Notes: a model not told the origin generated them from the letters alone. Counted from the first letter of the stretch, positions 26,022-34,779 are shown. The stretch: DNA of 64,000 bases from an uncultured Bacteroides sp. (GCA_945874355.1 CAMCGB010000005.1:1-64000); one strand, 5' to 3'. Translations and numbers: made by a program.

Positions 26022-26621
26022 AATGCGACAAACGACAACGGTGACTTCGGGAAGGTACTTAAGAACCTTGTGGACAACGAATTCATCCGCCCGTACAACT
26101 ATTTCGGAAACAAAAAGCGCGATACCATCTACCAGCTCTCCGACTTCTATACCATGTTCTACTTCTCGTACATAAAGGACAATTACGGACGTGACGAGAA
26201 TTTCTGGACCAATAGCGTCAATCTGCCGCTGCGCAGGAGTTGGGCCGGTTATACATTCGAGCTGCTCTGCCTGCATCATCTGGAGCAGATTCGCAAGAGC
26301 ATCGGGATCTACGCCGTTCAGTGCGAGACATCAGCCTGGTTCAGCAAAGGAGAAGAAGGCAAACGCGGCGCCCAGATTGACCTTCTGATAGACAGAAGAG
26401 ACCGCGTCATCAACATCTGCGAGATGAAATACTCAATCAACGAGTTCACCATCGACAGCGAATACGACAAGAGTCTTCGAAACAAGATACAGGTCTTCAG
26501 GGATGAGACGAAGACCCGGAAGGCCCTTCACCTGACGATGATAACGACATACGGTGTAAAGAAAAACATGTACAGCAACAGCGTCCAGTCCCAGGTGGTA
26601 CTTGACGACCTTTTCGCGTAG
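26022..26621 (+). pseudogene. 5'-truncated DUF234-type AAA+ ATPase remnant
   Basis: About 200 codons of the C-terminal half of a DUF234 (PD-(D/E)XK-like) ATPase. Protein similarity starts at about 26022, just after an in-frame TAG, with the segment GDFGKVLKNLVDNEFI, and continues to the natural C-terminus. Nuclease-fold elements are visible: QIDLLIDR and ICEMKYS. Intact relatives, roughly 380 residues or more, carry an N-terminal AAA+ domain with Walker motifs that is absent here. GTG 26070 could start a 183-residue protein, but there is no promoter and the N-terminal part of the domain would be lost. The truncation point adjoins the regulator promoter, so insertion of that gene probably removed the 5' half. 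Confidence 0.7.
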
Positions 26622-26704
26622 ATTGCAATCAAGTCTCTCCCGATTCGGTAAAATGAGAGACGAATGAAAAACCGGCCGGAGTGAGAAGTTATCATCAGAT
26701 TGTT

Positions 26705-26712
26705 TATCTTTG
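26705..26712 (+). promoter_or_regulatory. -7 element 7 bases from the Nudix start
   Basis: TATCTTTG, exact consensus, 7 bases before ATG 26720. It would make an almost leaderless transcript for the Nudix gene and the restriction endonuclease gene behind it. Confidence 0.65.
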
Positions 26713-26719
26713 CGTCATT

Positions 26720-27109
26720 ATGAAAACTATCACAGTAGTAGCGGCGGCAATCCGCAACTCGAAAGGAGAGATATTCTCTACCCAGCGCGGGTACGGCGAG
26801 TATAAAGACTGGTGGGAGCTGCCAGGGGGTAAGGCCGAGCCGGGTGAGACCCTGGAACAGGCTCTGAAGCGCGAGATTATGGAAGAACTGGACACTGAAA
26901 TCAGCGTTGACAGTTTCATCACCACTATAGACTATGACTATCCCTCTTTTCATCTTACATTGCACTGCTACTGGTGCAGCATCGTTTCCGGTAAGCTGGA
27001 GCTCAAAGAACACGAAGCCGCGAAGTGGCTCGCTCCGGATGAGTTGGAGTCTGTGAAATGGTTGCCTGCCGACCTGATTCTTCTTCCATTTTTAAGAACT
27101 GACAGATAG
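26720..27109 (+). CDS. MutT-like Nudix pyrophosphohydrolase
   Basis: A 129-residue protein of MutT size. The Nudix box begins at GGKAEPGETLEQAL and ends with KREIMEELDTEI, with all metal-binding Glu in place. The WWELPGGK motif before it is typical of (deoxy)nucleoside triphosphate pyrophosphohydrolases that remove oxidised nucleotides or hydrolyse (d)CTP. ATG 26720 is chosen by its promoter. The restriction nuclease gene begins 6 bases after its stop, so both are probably on one message. Whether it takes part in defence or is only a passenger cannot be told. Confidence 0.82.
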   Translation: MKTITVVAAAIRNSKGEIFSTQRGYGEYKDWWELPGGKAEPGETLEQALKREIMEELDTEISVDSFITTIDYDYPSFHLTLHCYWCSIVSGKLELKEHEAAKWLAPDELESVKWLPADLILLPFLRTDR

Positions 27110-27115
27110 TAGCCT

Positions 27116-28567
27116 ATGTCACAAAGCCTTCAGAACAAGCCGTATGATGTTACGGATATGTACTCAATCTGGGAGTACAGCAAGAATCTGCTCGGACGAA
27201 CTCTCGAAGAGACCGTCGGTAGGGAACTGGATGAGGACAATACCGGCAAGGGGCGTCTCGGACAAATGGTTGAGCGCTATTTCTTCGGCTACGAGCCCAA
27301 CAGCAATCCTACACCGGACTTCGAAGAAGCAGGCGTGGAGCTGAAATGCACCCCGCTTAAAGAGCTCGCCGACAAGAGCCTGCAGATTAAGGAGCGCCTC
27401 GTCTGTTCGATGATAGATTACAGCGAAGACCACAAGCATCCGTTCAAAGAGTCTCACGTCTATGTCAAGTGCGCCGTGATGCTTCTCCTCTTTTACCTGC
27501 ATCAGGCCAGGGTGCCGGTCCAGCACCTCAAGTTCCTGTATTCCGTATTGTGGCAGATTCCCGAGAAAGACCTCCTGATAATGGAGCAGGACTACGATAA
27601 GATTATCGCAAAGATACGTTGCGGAAAGGCTCACGAACTGTCAGAAGGCGACACGACATACCTTGGAGCCTGCAGGAAGGGGCAGAAAGGTGATTCAGAC
27701 GTCTATTACACGCTGCCAGACGGAAAGCGCTGCGAAATCCCGGCACCCAAACGGGCATTCTCGCTCAAGCCGCAGTATATGCGCACAATTCTGGATTTCA
27801 TCCGGAACTATGGTGAGCGGGCCGGAGTGAATACATCTGCTATTGTCGGAGGCTACGGTGAGGGACTTATATCCACAGAGGAACTCAAGAAGCAGTCATT
27901 TGAAGACATTCTGAAGGACAGATTCAAGGAATACATAGGGAAGAGTTATTCTGAGCTGTGCGAGATTTTCGGCCTCGAGGAATCCACAGCCAAGAGCAAA
28001 TATGCCCTCATAGCCAATGCGATACTTACGATGCGGGGCACACGATGCGATGATGTGACCAAGTCCGAGGAATTCCGCAAATCCGGCATCCGCATCAAGA
28101 CAATCCGTCTGCAGAAATCCGGGCGGCCAAAAGAGGCAATGTCCTTTGAGAACATCAACTACTTTGATATTCTCGAGGAAGATGATTGGTATGAGTCCCG
28201 GCTTTATGAATTGTTTACCAGCCGCTTCCTGTTCATTGTTTTCAAGGACTGCGGATCCAAAGGTGAGGAGGACTACCGTCTGCAGAAAGTTTTCTTCTGG
28301 ACTATGCCGTACGATGATTTAAAGGACGCGGCTGCCTACTGGCAGAACATCAGGGACAATGTTGCCGCCAACCACATAGATACTGCTTACTTCTACAGGG
28401 AGAGCGAGCACAGGAAATTCCACGTACGGCCCAAGGCGAAGGATTCACGCGACCTTGCCGCCAATCCGAACGGAGGAATGTGCAAAAAGTATTGCTACTG
28501 GTTCAACCACGAATACATCCAGCATATTGTGGAGGATGAGAGCGGAGTATCTGTTATTCAGCCTTGA
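27116..28567 (+). CDS. Type II restriction endonuclease, Sau3AI/MutH-like
   Basis: A 483-residue protein, close to Sau3AI in length (489). The N-terminal MutH-like domain has the catalytic D-x6-E-x-K motif PDFEEAGVELK (Asp68, Glu75, Lys77), with the upstream KGRLGQMVE helix (Glu53). A second MutH-like region (about residues 270-400) contains KSGIRIKTIRL in the matching place, without the acidic pair; this fits the inactive, DNA-binding C-terminal domain of Sau3AI. By family, GATC is the expected target; this is inference. It is paired tail-to-tail with the methylase gene (14-base overlap) and follows the Nudix gene by 6 bases. Confidence 0.85.
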   Translation: MSQSLQNKPYDVTDMYSIWEYSKNLLGRTLEETVGRELDEDNTGKGRLGQMVERYFFGYEPNSNPTPDFEEAGVELKCTPLKELADKSLQIKERLVCSMIDYSEDHKHPFKESHVYVKCAVMLLLFYLHQARVPVQHLKFLYSVLWQIPEKDLLIMEQDYDKIIAKIRCGKAHELSEGDTTYLGACRKGQKGDSDVYYTLPDGKRCEIPAPKRAFSLKPQYMRTILDFIRNYGERAGVNTSAIVGGYGEGLISTEELKKQSFEDILKDRFKEYIGKSYSELCEIFGLEESTAKSKYALIANAILTMRGTRCDDVTKSEEFRKSGIRIKTIRLQKSGRPKEAMSFENINYFDILEEDDWYESRLYELFTSRFLFIVFKDCGSKGEEDYRLQKVFFWTMPYDDLKDAAAYWQNIRDNVAANHIDTAYFYRESEHRKFHVRPKAKDSRDLAANPNGGMCKKYCYWFNHEYIQHIVEDESGVSVIQP

Positions 28568-29819
28568 GCCTCTTCTCCAGCTCTTCGCCAATTTTCGTAA
28601 CGATTCCGCAAACCAGAGCGTTACCCATCAGGAAGGCCCGCTTGCCGTTGTCCACACCTTTGCACTCGGTCCAGTTCGAGGGGAACATATTGATGTGCTC
28701 CAGCTCGACCGGAGTCAGGCGGCGTATGCGTCCTGTTTCATCCTCGATTGCGTGACGGCATCTGTCCGGGCTTTTTCCACCCTCGGAAGTGATGATTGTG
28801 CGGGCTGGTTTATCGATTGAATCCGGGAAATCCATCGCGCCTTCGGTATAGAAATATTTGAAGCCGTCAGGCCTCGTCCTCTCTTCGCGCTTTGAGCCCT
28901 TGAAATAACGCCACCGTTCCATCTGGTCATCAGGAATATAGAAAGACTCGATGTCTGCGGGACGGTTCTCACCACGTACCAGGCAATCTCTCAAATAGAT
29001 AGGAGCGCCTTTGAATACAGGATTGGCATCTGTGGAATATGCCACCCCATCAATCATCAATCCTGCTTTTTTGAACGGGCTGTCACCGCCTTTCCTGTTG
29101 AAGTTCTCGGTAATGTCCACCAGCCTGTCCTTCCTGGCATCGGAGAGTATGTGCGCGTCGAGCGATGTAAGGTCGCGGTCACACTCTATGGGGAAGGCTT
29201 TTGCAAAGATGCCGCTATTCTGAATCCAGTCATTGGGAGTAGTAAATCCATCAGCGACAGGAGTGCCTTTTTTATACGCACAGATGTATGTTCTGCGGCG
29301 CTTCTGGGGCATTCCATAGTCTGCGGCATTGATAACACGCCACTCGACAATATAGCCTTGCTCATTCAGGCACTCAAGAATGATTGCAAAGTCACGTCCG
29401 CGCTGTTTTGCCGGTGAAAGGAGCAATCGGTCCACATTCTCCAGGAGCAGCAGGCTCGGAGCCTTGGCGCCTTTCTTTACAAGGATGTTGTAGATAGCCC
29501 ACCAGAGAATTCCTTTTTTCCCTTCGATTCCTTTTGACCTGCTTAATGTCGAAGCTACTGAATAGTCCTGGCAAGGGAATCCGCCGACAAGCATATCGTG
29601 GTCCGGTATATCCTCCACCGGGACTGAATTGATATCAACATTTGATACACTGCCCTGCCCGAAGTTCTTTTCATAGACCATAGCGGCGTGCTGCACTTTT
29701 GTCGCAGGCTCCCATTGGTTTGCCCAAACAGTCTTGAAGAAATCTTTGTCGGCCTTTTCCAGACCGACGCGGAATCCTCCGACCCCGGCAAATAGTTCTA
29801 TGACTCTAACTTCTTTCAT
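28554..29819 (-). CDS. C5-cytosine DNA methyltransferase of the RM system
   Basis: A 421-residue methylase. Motif I is ELFAGVGGFRVGLE (residues 8-21), motif IV is GGFPCQDYS with catalytic Cys83, motif VI is LLLENVDRLL, motif VIII is MPQKRRRTY, and motif X is GNALVCGIV near the C-terminus. The target-recognition region lies between about 210 and 350. It methylates the restriction target and protects the host DNA. The start at 29819 is preferred because a longer start would overlap the -7 element at 29838-29845. The 3' end overlaps the nuclease gene by 14 bases in convergent orientation. Confidence 0.92.
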   Translation of the reverse strand: MKEVRVIELFAGVGGFRVGLEKADKDFFKTVWANQWEPATKVQHAAMVYEKNFGQGSVSNVDINSVPVEDIPDHDMLVGGFPCQDYSVASTLSRSKGIEGKKGILWWAIYNILVKKGAKAPSLLLLENVDRLLLSPAKQRGRDFAIILECLNEQGYIVEWRVINAADYGMPQKRRRTYICAYKKGTPVADGFTTPNDWIQNSGIFAKAFPIECDRDLTSLDAHILSDARKDRLVDITENFNRKGGDSPFKKAGLMIDGVAYSTDANPVFKGAPIYLRDCLVRGENRPADIESFYIPDDQMERWRYFKGSKREERTRPDGFKYFYTEGAMDFPDSIDKPARTIITSEGGKSPDRCRHAIEDETGRIRRLTPVELEHINMFPSNWTECKGVDNGKRAFLMGNALVCGIVTKIGEELEKRLKAE

Positions 29820-29837
29820 GCTTCCGGATTTAGAAGG

Positions 29838-29868
29838 CAAAGTTAAAGTTTTTAATTCTTCGATCCAA
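29838..29868 (-). promoter_or_regulatory. Promoter of the methyltransferase gene
   Basis: On the minus strand: TTG (29868-29866), a 20-base spacer, and TAACTTTG (29845-29838). Both elements and spacing fit the Bacteroides consensus. The -7 element ends 18 bases before ATG 29819. Confidence 0.72.
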
Positions 29869-29921
29869 TAGTTGGAGAAGAAAAAATTGAGTTCAGAGCG
29901 GGGTAATGAGAGCGTAGCGCC

Positions 29922-31505
29922 TTACTTGAGGCTCTTGTAAAAGGCTTCGAGGGTGCGGTAGGCGGACTCCCGGCGGGGGTCGCTAAGAGAGTAGCAGCTG
30001 AGCTTTCCTTCCTCGTCGATGACTCCCAGCTGAAGCACGGGAGAGCCCTCGGAGCGCAAATCCTTCCACTCGGGAAGGGCCTCGCCGTTAGGATTGCCGC
30101 TCTTGCAGAAATTGGCGTAATAGGCCATAAACAGGCGTGAAGTGGCATAGTCATCTTCGGTCCAGCAGTATGTCCTGTTGCTGCTCAGATTACCCATAGC
30201 ATACTCAATATCAGCCGAATGCACTGCACCAGCAGCCCTCTCGACCTTTCCATCCACAGCTTCCTTTCCGGCAAGGGGCCGGGGCAGGCGGAAGAAATAG
30301 CGCCATACGCTCTGGCCGCTGGTACCGGCGTGGTAGTCGCAGGCCTTCCAGGTCGGGAAACCGGTGAACAGGTCAGAAGCGAGATTGTTGCCGGGTTCAG
30401 AAACGACATCTTTGTTGCTTTTGATGCCGTATGCCTCGAGTATGAGGCCGGTCCAGTCGCCGAAGCGCTCCTGGAGAGATGGCAGAACTTCGTTAATGGT
30501 CTTTCCTCTCAAAGTGCCTTCCAGAGAGTTCCAGCCTGCAAGGAGAGGCACCCTGGCCTGCTTGCCGGCAGCATAAATCGAGTCGGGCTGCTCGCCGAGG
30601 AAGTATCCGTCTAGAACGGCCGAAGCCATACCTCTGGGCGGAAGGAGGGTCTGAAGACTGTCGGCGCTCAAAGCACGTGCGTCTGCTATAGAAGAGAGAC
30701 CTACACTCTGAAGCCTCTGCTCTCCCTGAGCCTCTGCCTCCTGAAGCGAAGAAGCGTAGTAGGGCGTCAATTCTGCTCCGGAAGAAAGGATGGCACCGCA
30801 AATCTTGTCTTTGCTCAGAGGGGAAGCCATCAGCAGAGAGACCGAGAACGAACCGGCGGACTCACCGGCAATGGTGATGCGCTTGGGATCACCTCCGAAA
30901 AAGCGTATGTTCTCACGCAGCCAGTCGATTGCCGCAACCTGGTCGAGGAAACCATAGTTGCCGCTTCCGCCATAGGGACTTTCGGCGCTCAATGAACTGT
31001 GGGCAAAGAAGCCGAAGACACCCTCGCGATAATTGGCGGTCACACAGATAATGCCCTGTTCGGCGGCCATAGCCTGCCCGTCATAGCGGGGCTCGGAGCC
31101 CGAACCGGCCATAAGTCCGCCACCGTTGAAATACAGCAGCACCGGCAGCGAGTCGCTTTGCTTCTCGGCCGGGGTCCATATATTCAGGTACAGGCAGTCC
31201 TCGCTGAACCCGGCACCGCGGAAAACCATATCGCTATAGATGATGGGCTGCATAGGGTCAGGCCCGAAAGCCTTGCACGGCTTGACGCCATCCCAATTCT
31301 GGACACTCTGGGGAGCCTTCCAGCGGAGCTCCCCTACCGGAGGCTGTGCGTACGGGACGCCCAGAAAAGCCTTGACCCCTTCTTCAATCTGAACTCCCTC
31401 CACGGTCCCCGAAAGGGTATCCACAAGGAGCCCAACTTCACTGGTGCACGACAGGCACACAAGAGCAGCAGAAAATGCCGCTGCGATAATACGAATCGAT
31501 TTCAT
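29922..31505 (-). CDS. Lipid-anchored type B carboxylesterase
   Basis: A 527-residue carboxylesterase/para-nitrobenzyl-esterase-like enzyme. It begins with a lipoprotein signal whose lipobox ends at Cys20 (VCLSC), so it is probably anchored to a membrane. The family start SGTVEGV, the FLGVPYAQPPVGELRW signature, the EDCLYLNIWTP motif and the nucleophile GESAGS are all present, and a C-terminal AVHSADIEYAMGN supplies the catalytic His. Substrate unknown; in gut Bacteroidales such enzymes are often thought to act on esterified plant or drug-like compounds. The ATG at 31505 lies only 3 bases from a strong -7 element. Confidence 0.87.
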   Translation of the reverse strand: MKSIRIIAAAFSAALVCLSCTSEVGLLVDTLSGTVEGVQIEEGVKAFLGVPYAQPPVGELRWKAPQSVQNWDGVKPCKAFGPDPMQPIIYSDMVFRGAGFSEDCLYLNIWTPAEKQSDSLPVLLYFNGGGLMAGSGSEPRYDGQAMAAEQGIICVTANYREGVFGFFAHSSLSAESPYGGSGNYGFLDQVAAIDWLRENIRFFGGDPKRITIAGESAGSFSVSLLMASPLSKDKICGAILSSGAELTPYYASSLQEAEAQGEQRLQSVGLSSIADARALSADSLQTLLPPRGMASAVLDGYFLGEQPDSIYAAGKQARVPLLAGWNSLEGTLRGKTINEVLPSLQERFGDWTGLILEAYGIKSNKDVVSEPGNNLASDLFTGFPTWKACDYHAGTSGQSVWRYFFRLPRPLAGKEAVDGKVERAAGAVHSADIEYAMGNLSSNRTYCWTEDDYATSRLFMAYYANFCKSGNPNGEALPEWKDLRSEGSPVLQLGVIDEEGKLSCYSLSDPRRESAYRTLEAFYKSLK

Positions 31506-31508
31506 ATT

Positions 31509-31539
31509 CAAATATAACTCAGATTCGCCTGAATTCAAA
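31509..31539 (-). promoter_or_regulatory. Full -33/-7 promoter for the carboxylesterase, leaderless
   Basis: On the minus strand: TTTG (31539-31536), a 19-base spacer, TATATTTG (31516-31509), then only 3 bases to ATG 31505. A complete consensus promoter this close to the start codon predicts that transcription begins at or inside the start codon region. Confidence 0.72.
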
Positions 31540-31580
31540 CACCTCTCAGCGAAAAAACGATTGCGGCGCCGCGGGAGTCA

Positions 31581-31842
31581 GATTTCTCCACTCGCTGCGC
31601 TCGGGCAAAATGACAGAGAGAGGCAGCTGCAAAGGCAGGCGGGCGGAGAGTTCTGAATGGGACTTTGCAAGCGCAATACGAGCCAAAGGCGAGCTAAAGC
31701 GGTCCCTGAAGAACTCTTCACCGATGCCGCAGCTGCCTCCCAGTTCAGGGAACAGATTTCTCGACTCGCTTCGCTCACTCGAAATGACAAGGGGAAGACT
31801 CGGTCGAAATGACAAAAAGAAGGCTTCGCTCATGAAATGACA
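31581..31842. repeat. Intergenic repeat cluster with 35-base units
   Basis: The 474-base gap between the esterase and ppdK has no gene. It holds a 35-base unit at 31581-31615 and again at 31755-31789; both begin GATTTCTC, contain CACTCGCTGCGCTC or a close variant, and end AAATGACA. Two partial copies that keep the AAATGACA end lie at 31798-31814 and 31822-31842. The unit looks like a dispersed extragenic repeat family. Confidence 0.7.
31620..31739. repeat. Nested inverted repeats between the 35-base units
   Basis: GAGGCAGCTGC (31620-31630) is the exact inverse of GCAGCTGCCTC (31729-31739). Inside, GAGTTCT (31648-31654) and GGGAC (31659-31663) pair with AGAACTC (31710-31716) and GTCCC (31702-31706). 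The segment could fold into one long branched hairpin of about 120 bases, like a small non-autonomous mobile element or a structured RNA. Confidence 0.6.
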
Positions 31843-31926
31843 AAGAAAGGGCGCGGGGCTGCGCTTAATCGGATGACAGGGGGAGGCAGCGGCCGAAGGG
31901 CAACAAGACGCCAAATCAGGCAGAAC

Positions 31927-31953
31927 AAAAAAGGGTGACCGAAACGGCCACCC
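31927..31953 (-). terminator. Rho-independent terminator of ppdK
   Basis: Read on the minus strand: GGGTGGCCG, loop TTT, CGGTCACCC (9-pair stem with one mismatch), followed by six T. It sits about 27 bases past the ppdK stop and should end that transcript. Confidence 0.85.
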
Positions 31954-31979
31954 CTCAATAACAGATATATATCCGAGCC

Positions 31980-34706
31980 TTACTTGGACTGCTCAATAGC
32001 TGCCTGCGCCGAAGCAAGCCTTGCGATAGGCACACGGAAAGCAGAGCAGCTCACATAATCGATACCGATACGGTTGAAAAAACGAATAGAATCAGGATCT
32101 CCGCCGTGCTCACCGCACACACCGCACTTGAGGTCAGCCCTCCTGCCGCGGCCCGACTGGATACCGTACTCAACGAGCTTACCCACACCCTTCACATCAA
32201 TAGTCTGGAAAGGATCAGCATCCAGAATCTTATGTCCCAGATAGTTACCCATAAAGGTACCTACATCGTCACGAGAGAATCCCAAAGTCATCTGGGTAAG
32301 GTCATTGGTTCCGAATGAGAAGAACTCAGCAGTACGTGCCATCCTCTCGCCGGTAAGAGCCGCGCGGGGGATCTCAATCATAGTACCGAAATGGTAATCG
32401 ATATTCTGCTCCATCCTCACCTCAACCTCACTCTTGATGCGGTCGCAGATAACCTTCTGGAAGCTAAGCTCACGGGCAGAAACAGTCACAGGAATCATAA
32501 TTTCAGGCTGGGGATGGTATCCCTCCTTCTGAAGCTCTGCCACAGCAGTGAAGATAGCCCTGTACTGAGTCTCGGCGATAAGAGGATAAGCCACGTGCAG
32601 ACGCACACCGCGAAGACCCATCATAGGGTTGACCTCGTGCAGGCTCTCGCCCCTCTTGACCACCTCATCCACACTGATGCCCAGCTCATTGGCAAGCTCC
32701 TGCTCCTTCTCGACAGTCTTGGGAACGAACTCGTGAAGAGGAGGGTCCAGCAGACGGAAGACAACAGGCTTGCCGTCCATAACCTTCATAGTGCTCTTCA
32801 CCGAAGCCTTGATGAAAGGCTCAAGCTCCTCAAGGGCAGCCTTGCGCTCCTCGTCAGTGTTGCAGAGAATCATCTTGCGCAGCTTGGCGAGAGGAACCTC
32901 AGAGTTCTTGCCGTAGAACATATGCTCGATACGGAACAAACCAATACCCTCAGCGCCGAACTGAAGAGCCTTCTGTGCATCCTCGGGAGTATCGGCATTG
33001 GCACGGATGCCGAGACGGCGGTACTTGTCCACAATGCTCATGAACTTGATGAAGACAGGGTTCTCGCTGGCATCCATAGTCTCGATCTTGGAATCATATA
33101 CAAGACCCTTTCCGCCATTGAGGGAGAACCAGTCGCCCTCCTTATAAACCTTGGAACCCTTGCCGAAAGTGACAGTCTTGTTCTCAAGGTCAATCTTCAT
33201 AGCCTCGCAGCCTACGATGCAGCACTTGCCCCATCCGCGGGCCACAAGAGCGGCGTGCGAAGTCATACCTCCCCTCTGGGTAAGGATACCTGCGGCAGCC
33301 CTCATTCCCTGGATGTCCTCAGGAGAAGTCTCCTCACGCACGAGGATAGTCTTCTTGCCCTCGGCGGCAGCCTCCATAGCAGCCTCGGAAGAGAATACGA
33401 GCATACCTACAGCTCCACCGGGAGATGCAGGAAGACCGCGTCCCACAACCTTTGCAGACTTCTCGGAGATAGAGTTGAGCACAGGGTGGAGAATCTCATC
33501 GAGCTGGGCGGGAGAAACTCTCAGGATGGCAGTCTTCTCGTCAATCATACCCTCTGAGAGCATATCCATAGCCATCTGCAGGGCGGCCAGACCGGTGCGC
33601 TTGCCTATACGGCACTGAAGCATCCAGAGCTTGCCTTCCTGAATGGTGAACTCGATGTCCTGCATATCGTGGAAGTGGTTCTCAAGCCTCTTGCGTATCT
33701 CGTCAAGCTCCTTGTAAACCTCAGGCATAGCCTTCTCGAGAGACTCAAGGTGCTTGTTATGCTCATTCTTAGTGGCCTCGTTGAGAGGGTTGGGGGTACG
33801 GATACCGGCAACCACATCCTCACCCTGGGCATTGATGAGCCACTCGCCGTAGAAGTTGTTATCTCCGTTGGCAGGGTTGCGGGAGAATGCCACTCCTGTA
33901 GCGGAGCTGTTGCCCATATTTCCGAACACCATTGACTGCACGTTCACTGCTGTGCCCCAATCATCGGGAATCTTCTCGATGCGTCTGTAGGCAATGGCCC
34001 TCTTTCCGTTCCAGGACTTGAACACGCCTCCGATAGAGCCCCAAAGCTGGTCATTGGCATTGTCGGGGAACTCCACTCCGAGAACCTCCTTGACCTTGAG
34101 CTTGAACTGCTCGCACAGAGTCTTGAGCTCCTCGGCGGTGATATCGGTATCTGAAGTGTAACCCTTGGCCTCCTTCAGCTCGCTCATCATCCTGTCGAGC
34201 TGCTGGCGTATGCCCTTTCCGTCCTCGGGCTCAATGCCCTCTGCCTTCTCCATCACTACATCGGAGTACATCATGATCAGACGCCTGTAGGCATCGTAAA
34301 CGAAACGGGGATTGCCGGTCTTTTCAATAAGTCCGGGAATGGTCTCGGAGCAGAGTCCGATGTTCAGAATTGTATCCATCATTCCGGGCATTGAGCTTCT
34401 TGCGCCGGAGCGGCAGCTCACAAGAAGGGGATCCTTGGGGTCGCCGAACTTCTTGCCCATTACCTTCTCGGTGGCGTGAAGGGCGGCTTTAACCTCCATC
34501 TTGAGGTCTTCGGTATAACCACCGCCAAGCTGATAATACTCAGCGCAGCATTCAGTGGTGATGGTAAATCCGGCAGGAACAGGCATTCCAAGCTTGCTCA
34601 TCTCAGCAAGGTTAGCGCCCTTTCCGCCCAAGAGTTCCCTCATTGAGCCATCTCCCTCAGCGCTCTTGGCACCGAAGCAGTAGACGCGTTTTTTCATTTC
34701 GTACAT
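31980..34706 (-). CDS. ppdK: Pyruvate, phosphate dikinase
   Basis: A 908-residue PPDK of usual length. It interconverts pyruvate, ATP and phosphate with phosphoenolpyruvate, AMP and pyrophosphate. The N-terminal ATP-grasp domain starts at LLGGKGANLAEM. The central swivelling domain has the phospho-His in GGMTSHAALVARGWGKC (around residue 484). The C-terminal PEP/pyruvate barrel ends with CGEHGGDP, which carries the catalytic Cys. The start could also be ATG 34697, three codons in, which matches relatives as well. It stands alone, with a good terminator behind it and PhoH upstream; no exact TAnnTTTG element is seen in the 73-base gap before it. Confidence 0.96.
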   Translation of the reverse strand: MYEMKKRVYCFGAKSAEGDGSMRELLGGKGANLAEMSKLGMPVPAGFTITTECCAEYYQLGGGYTEDLKMEVKAALHATEKVMGKKFGDPKDPLLVSCRSGARSSMPGMMDTILNIGLCSETIPGLIEKTGNPRFVYDAYRRLIMMYSDVVMEKAEGIEPEDGKGIRQQLDRMMSELKEAKGYTSDTDITAEELKTLCEQFKLKVKEVLGVEFPDNANDQLWGSIGGVFKSWNGKRAIAYRRIEKIPDDWGTAVNVQSMVFGNMGNSSATGVAFSRNPANGDNNFYGEWLINAQGEDVVAGIRTPNPLNEATKNEHNKHLESLEKAMPEVYKELDEIRKRLENHFHDMQDIEFTIQEGKLWMLQCRIGKRTGLAALQMAMDMLSEGMIDEKTAILRVSPAQLDEILHPVLNSISEKSAKVVGRGLPASPGGAVGMLVFSSEAAMEAAAEGKKTILVREETSPEDIQGMRAAAGILTQRGGMTSHAALVARGWGKCCIVGCEAMKIDLENKTVTFGKGSKVYKEGDWFSLNGGKGLVYDSKIETMDASENPVFIKFMSIVDKYRRLGIRANADTPEDAQKALQFGAEGIGLFRIEHMFYGKNSEVPLAKLRKMILCNTDEERKAALEELEPFIKASVKSTMKVMDGKPVVFRLLDPPLHEFVPKTVEKEQELANELGISVDEVVKRGESLHEVNPMMGLRGVRLHVAYPLIAETQYRAIFTAVAELQKEGYHPQPEIMIPVTVSARELSFQKVICDRIKSEVEVRMEQNIDYHFGTMIEIPRAALTGERMARTAEFFSFGTNDLTQMTLGFSRDDVGTFMGNYLGHKILDADPFQTIDVKGVGKLVEYGIQSGRGRRADLKCGVCGEHGGDPDSIRFFNRIGIDYVSCSAFRVPIARLASAQAAIEQSK

Positions 34707-34779
34707 AACTTAACTTCTTCTAAATTATTAAATTTCGTAAATTTTCAATTTAAAGCGCGAATTTATGACAAATTTCGGA

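Noticed and set aside
25962..26279. N-terminal extension of the AlbA_2-type regulator
   Set aside because: The extra 106 codons run through the -7 element and antisense to the ATPase remnant; the AlbA_2 domain begins only after ATG 25961.
31506..31979. Small genes in the gap between the esterase and ppdK
   Set aside because: Open frames of 70-120 codons exist on both strands but are built from the repeat units and have no start context.
32391..33557. 388-codon plus-strand open frame inside ppdK
   Set aside because: Antisense to conserved PPDK catalytic regions; low-complexity Leu/His composition typical of a shadow frame.
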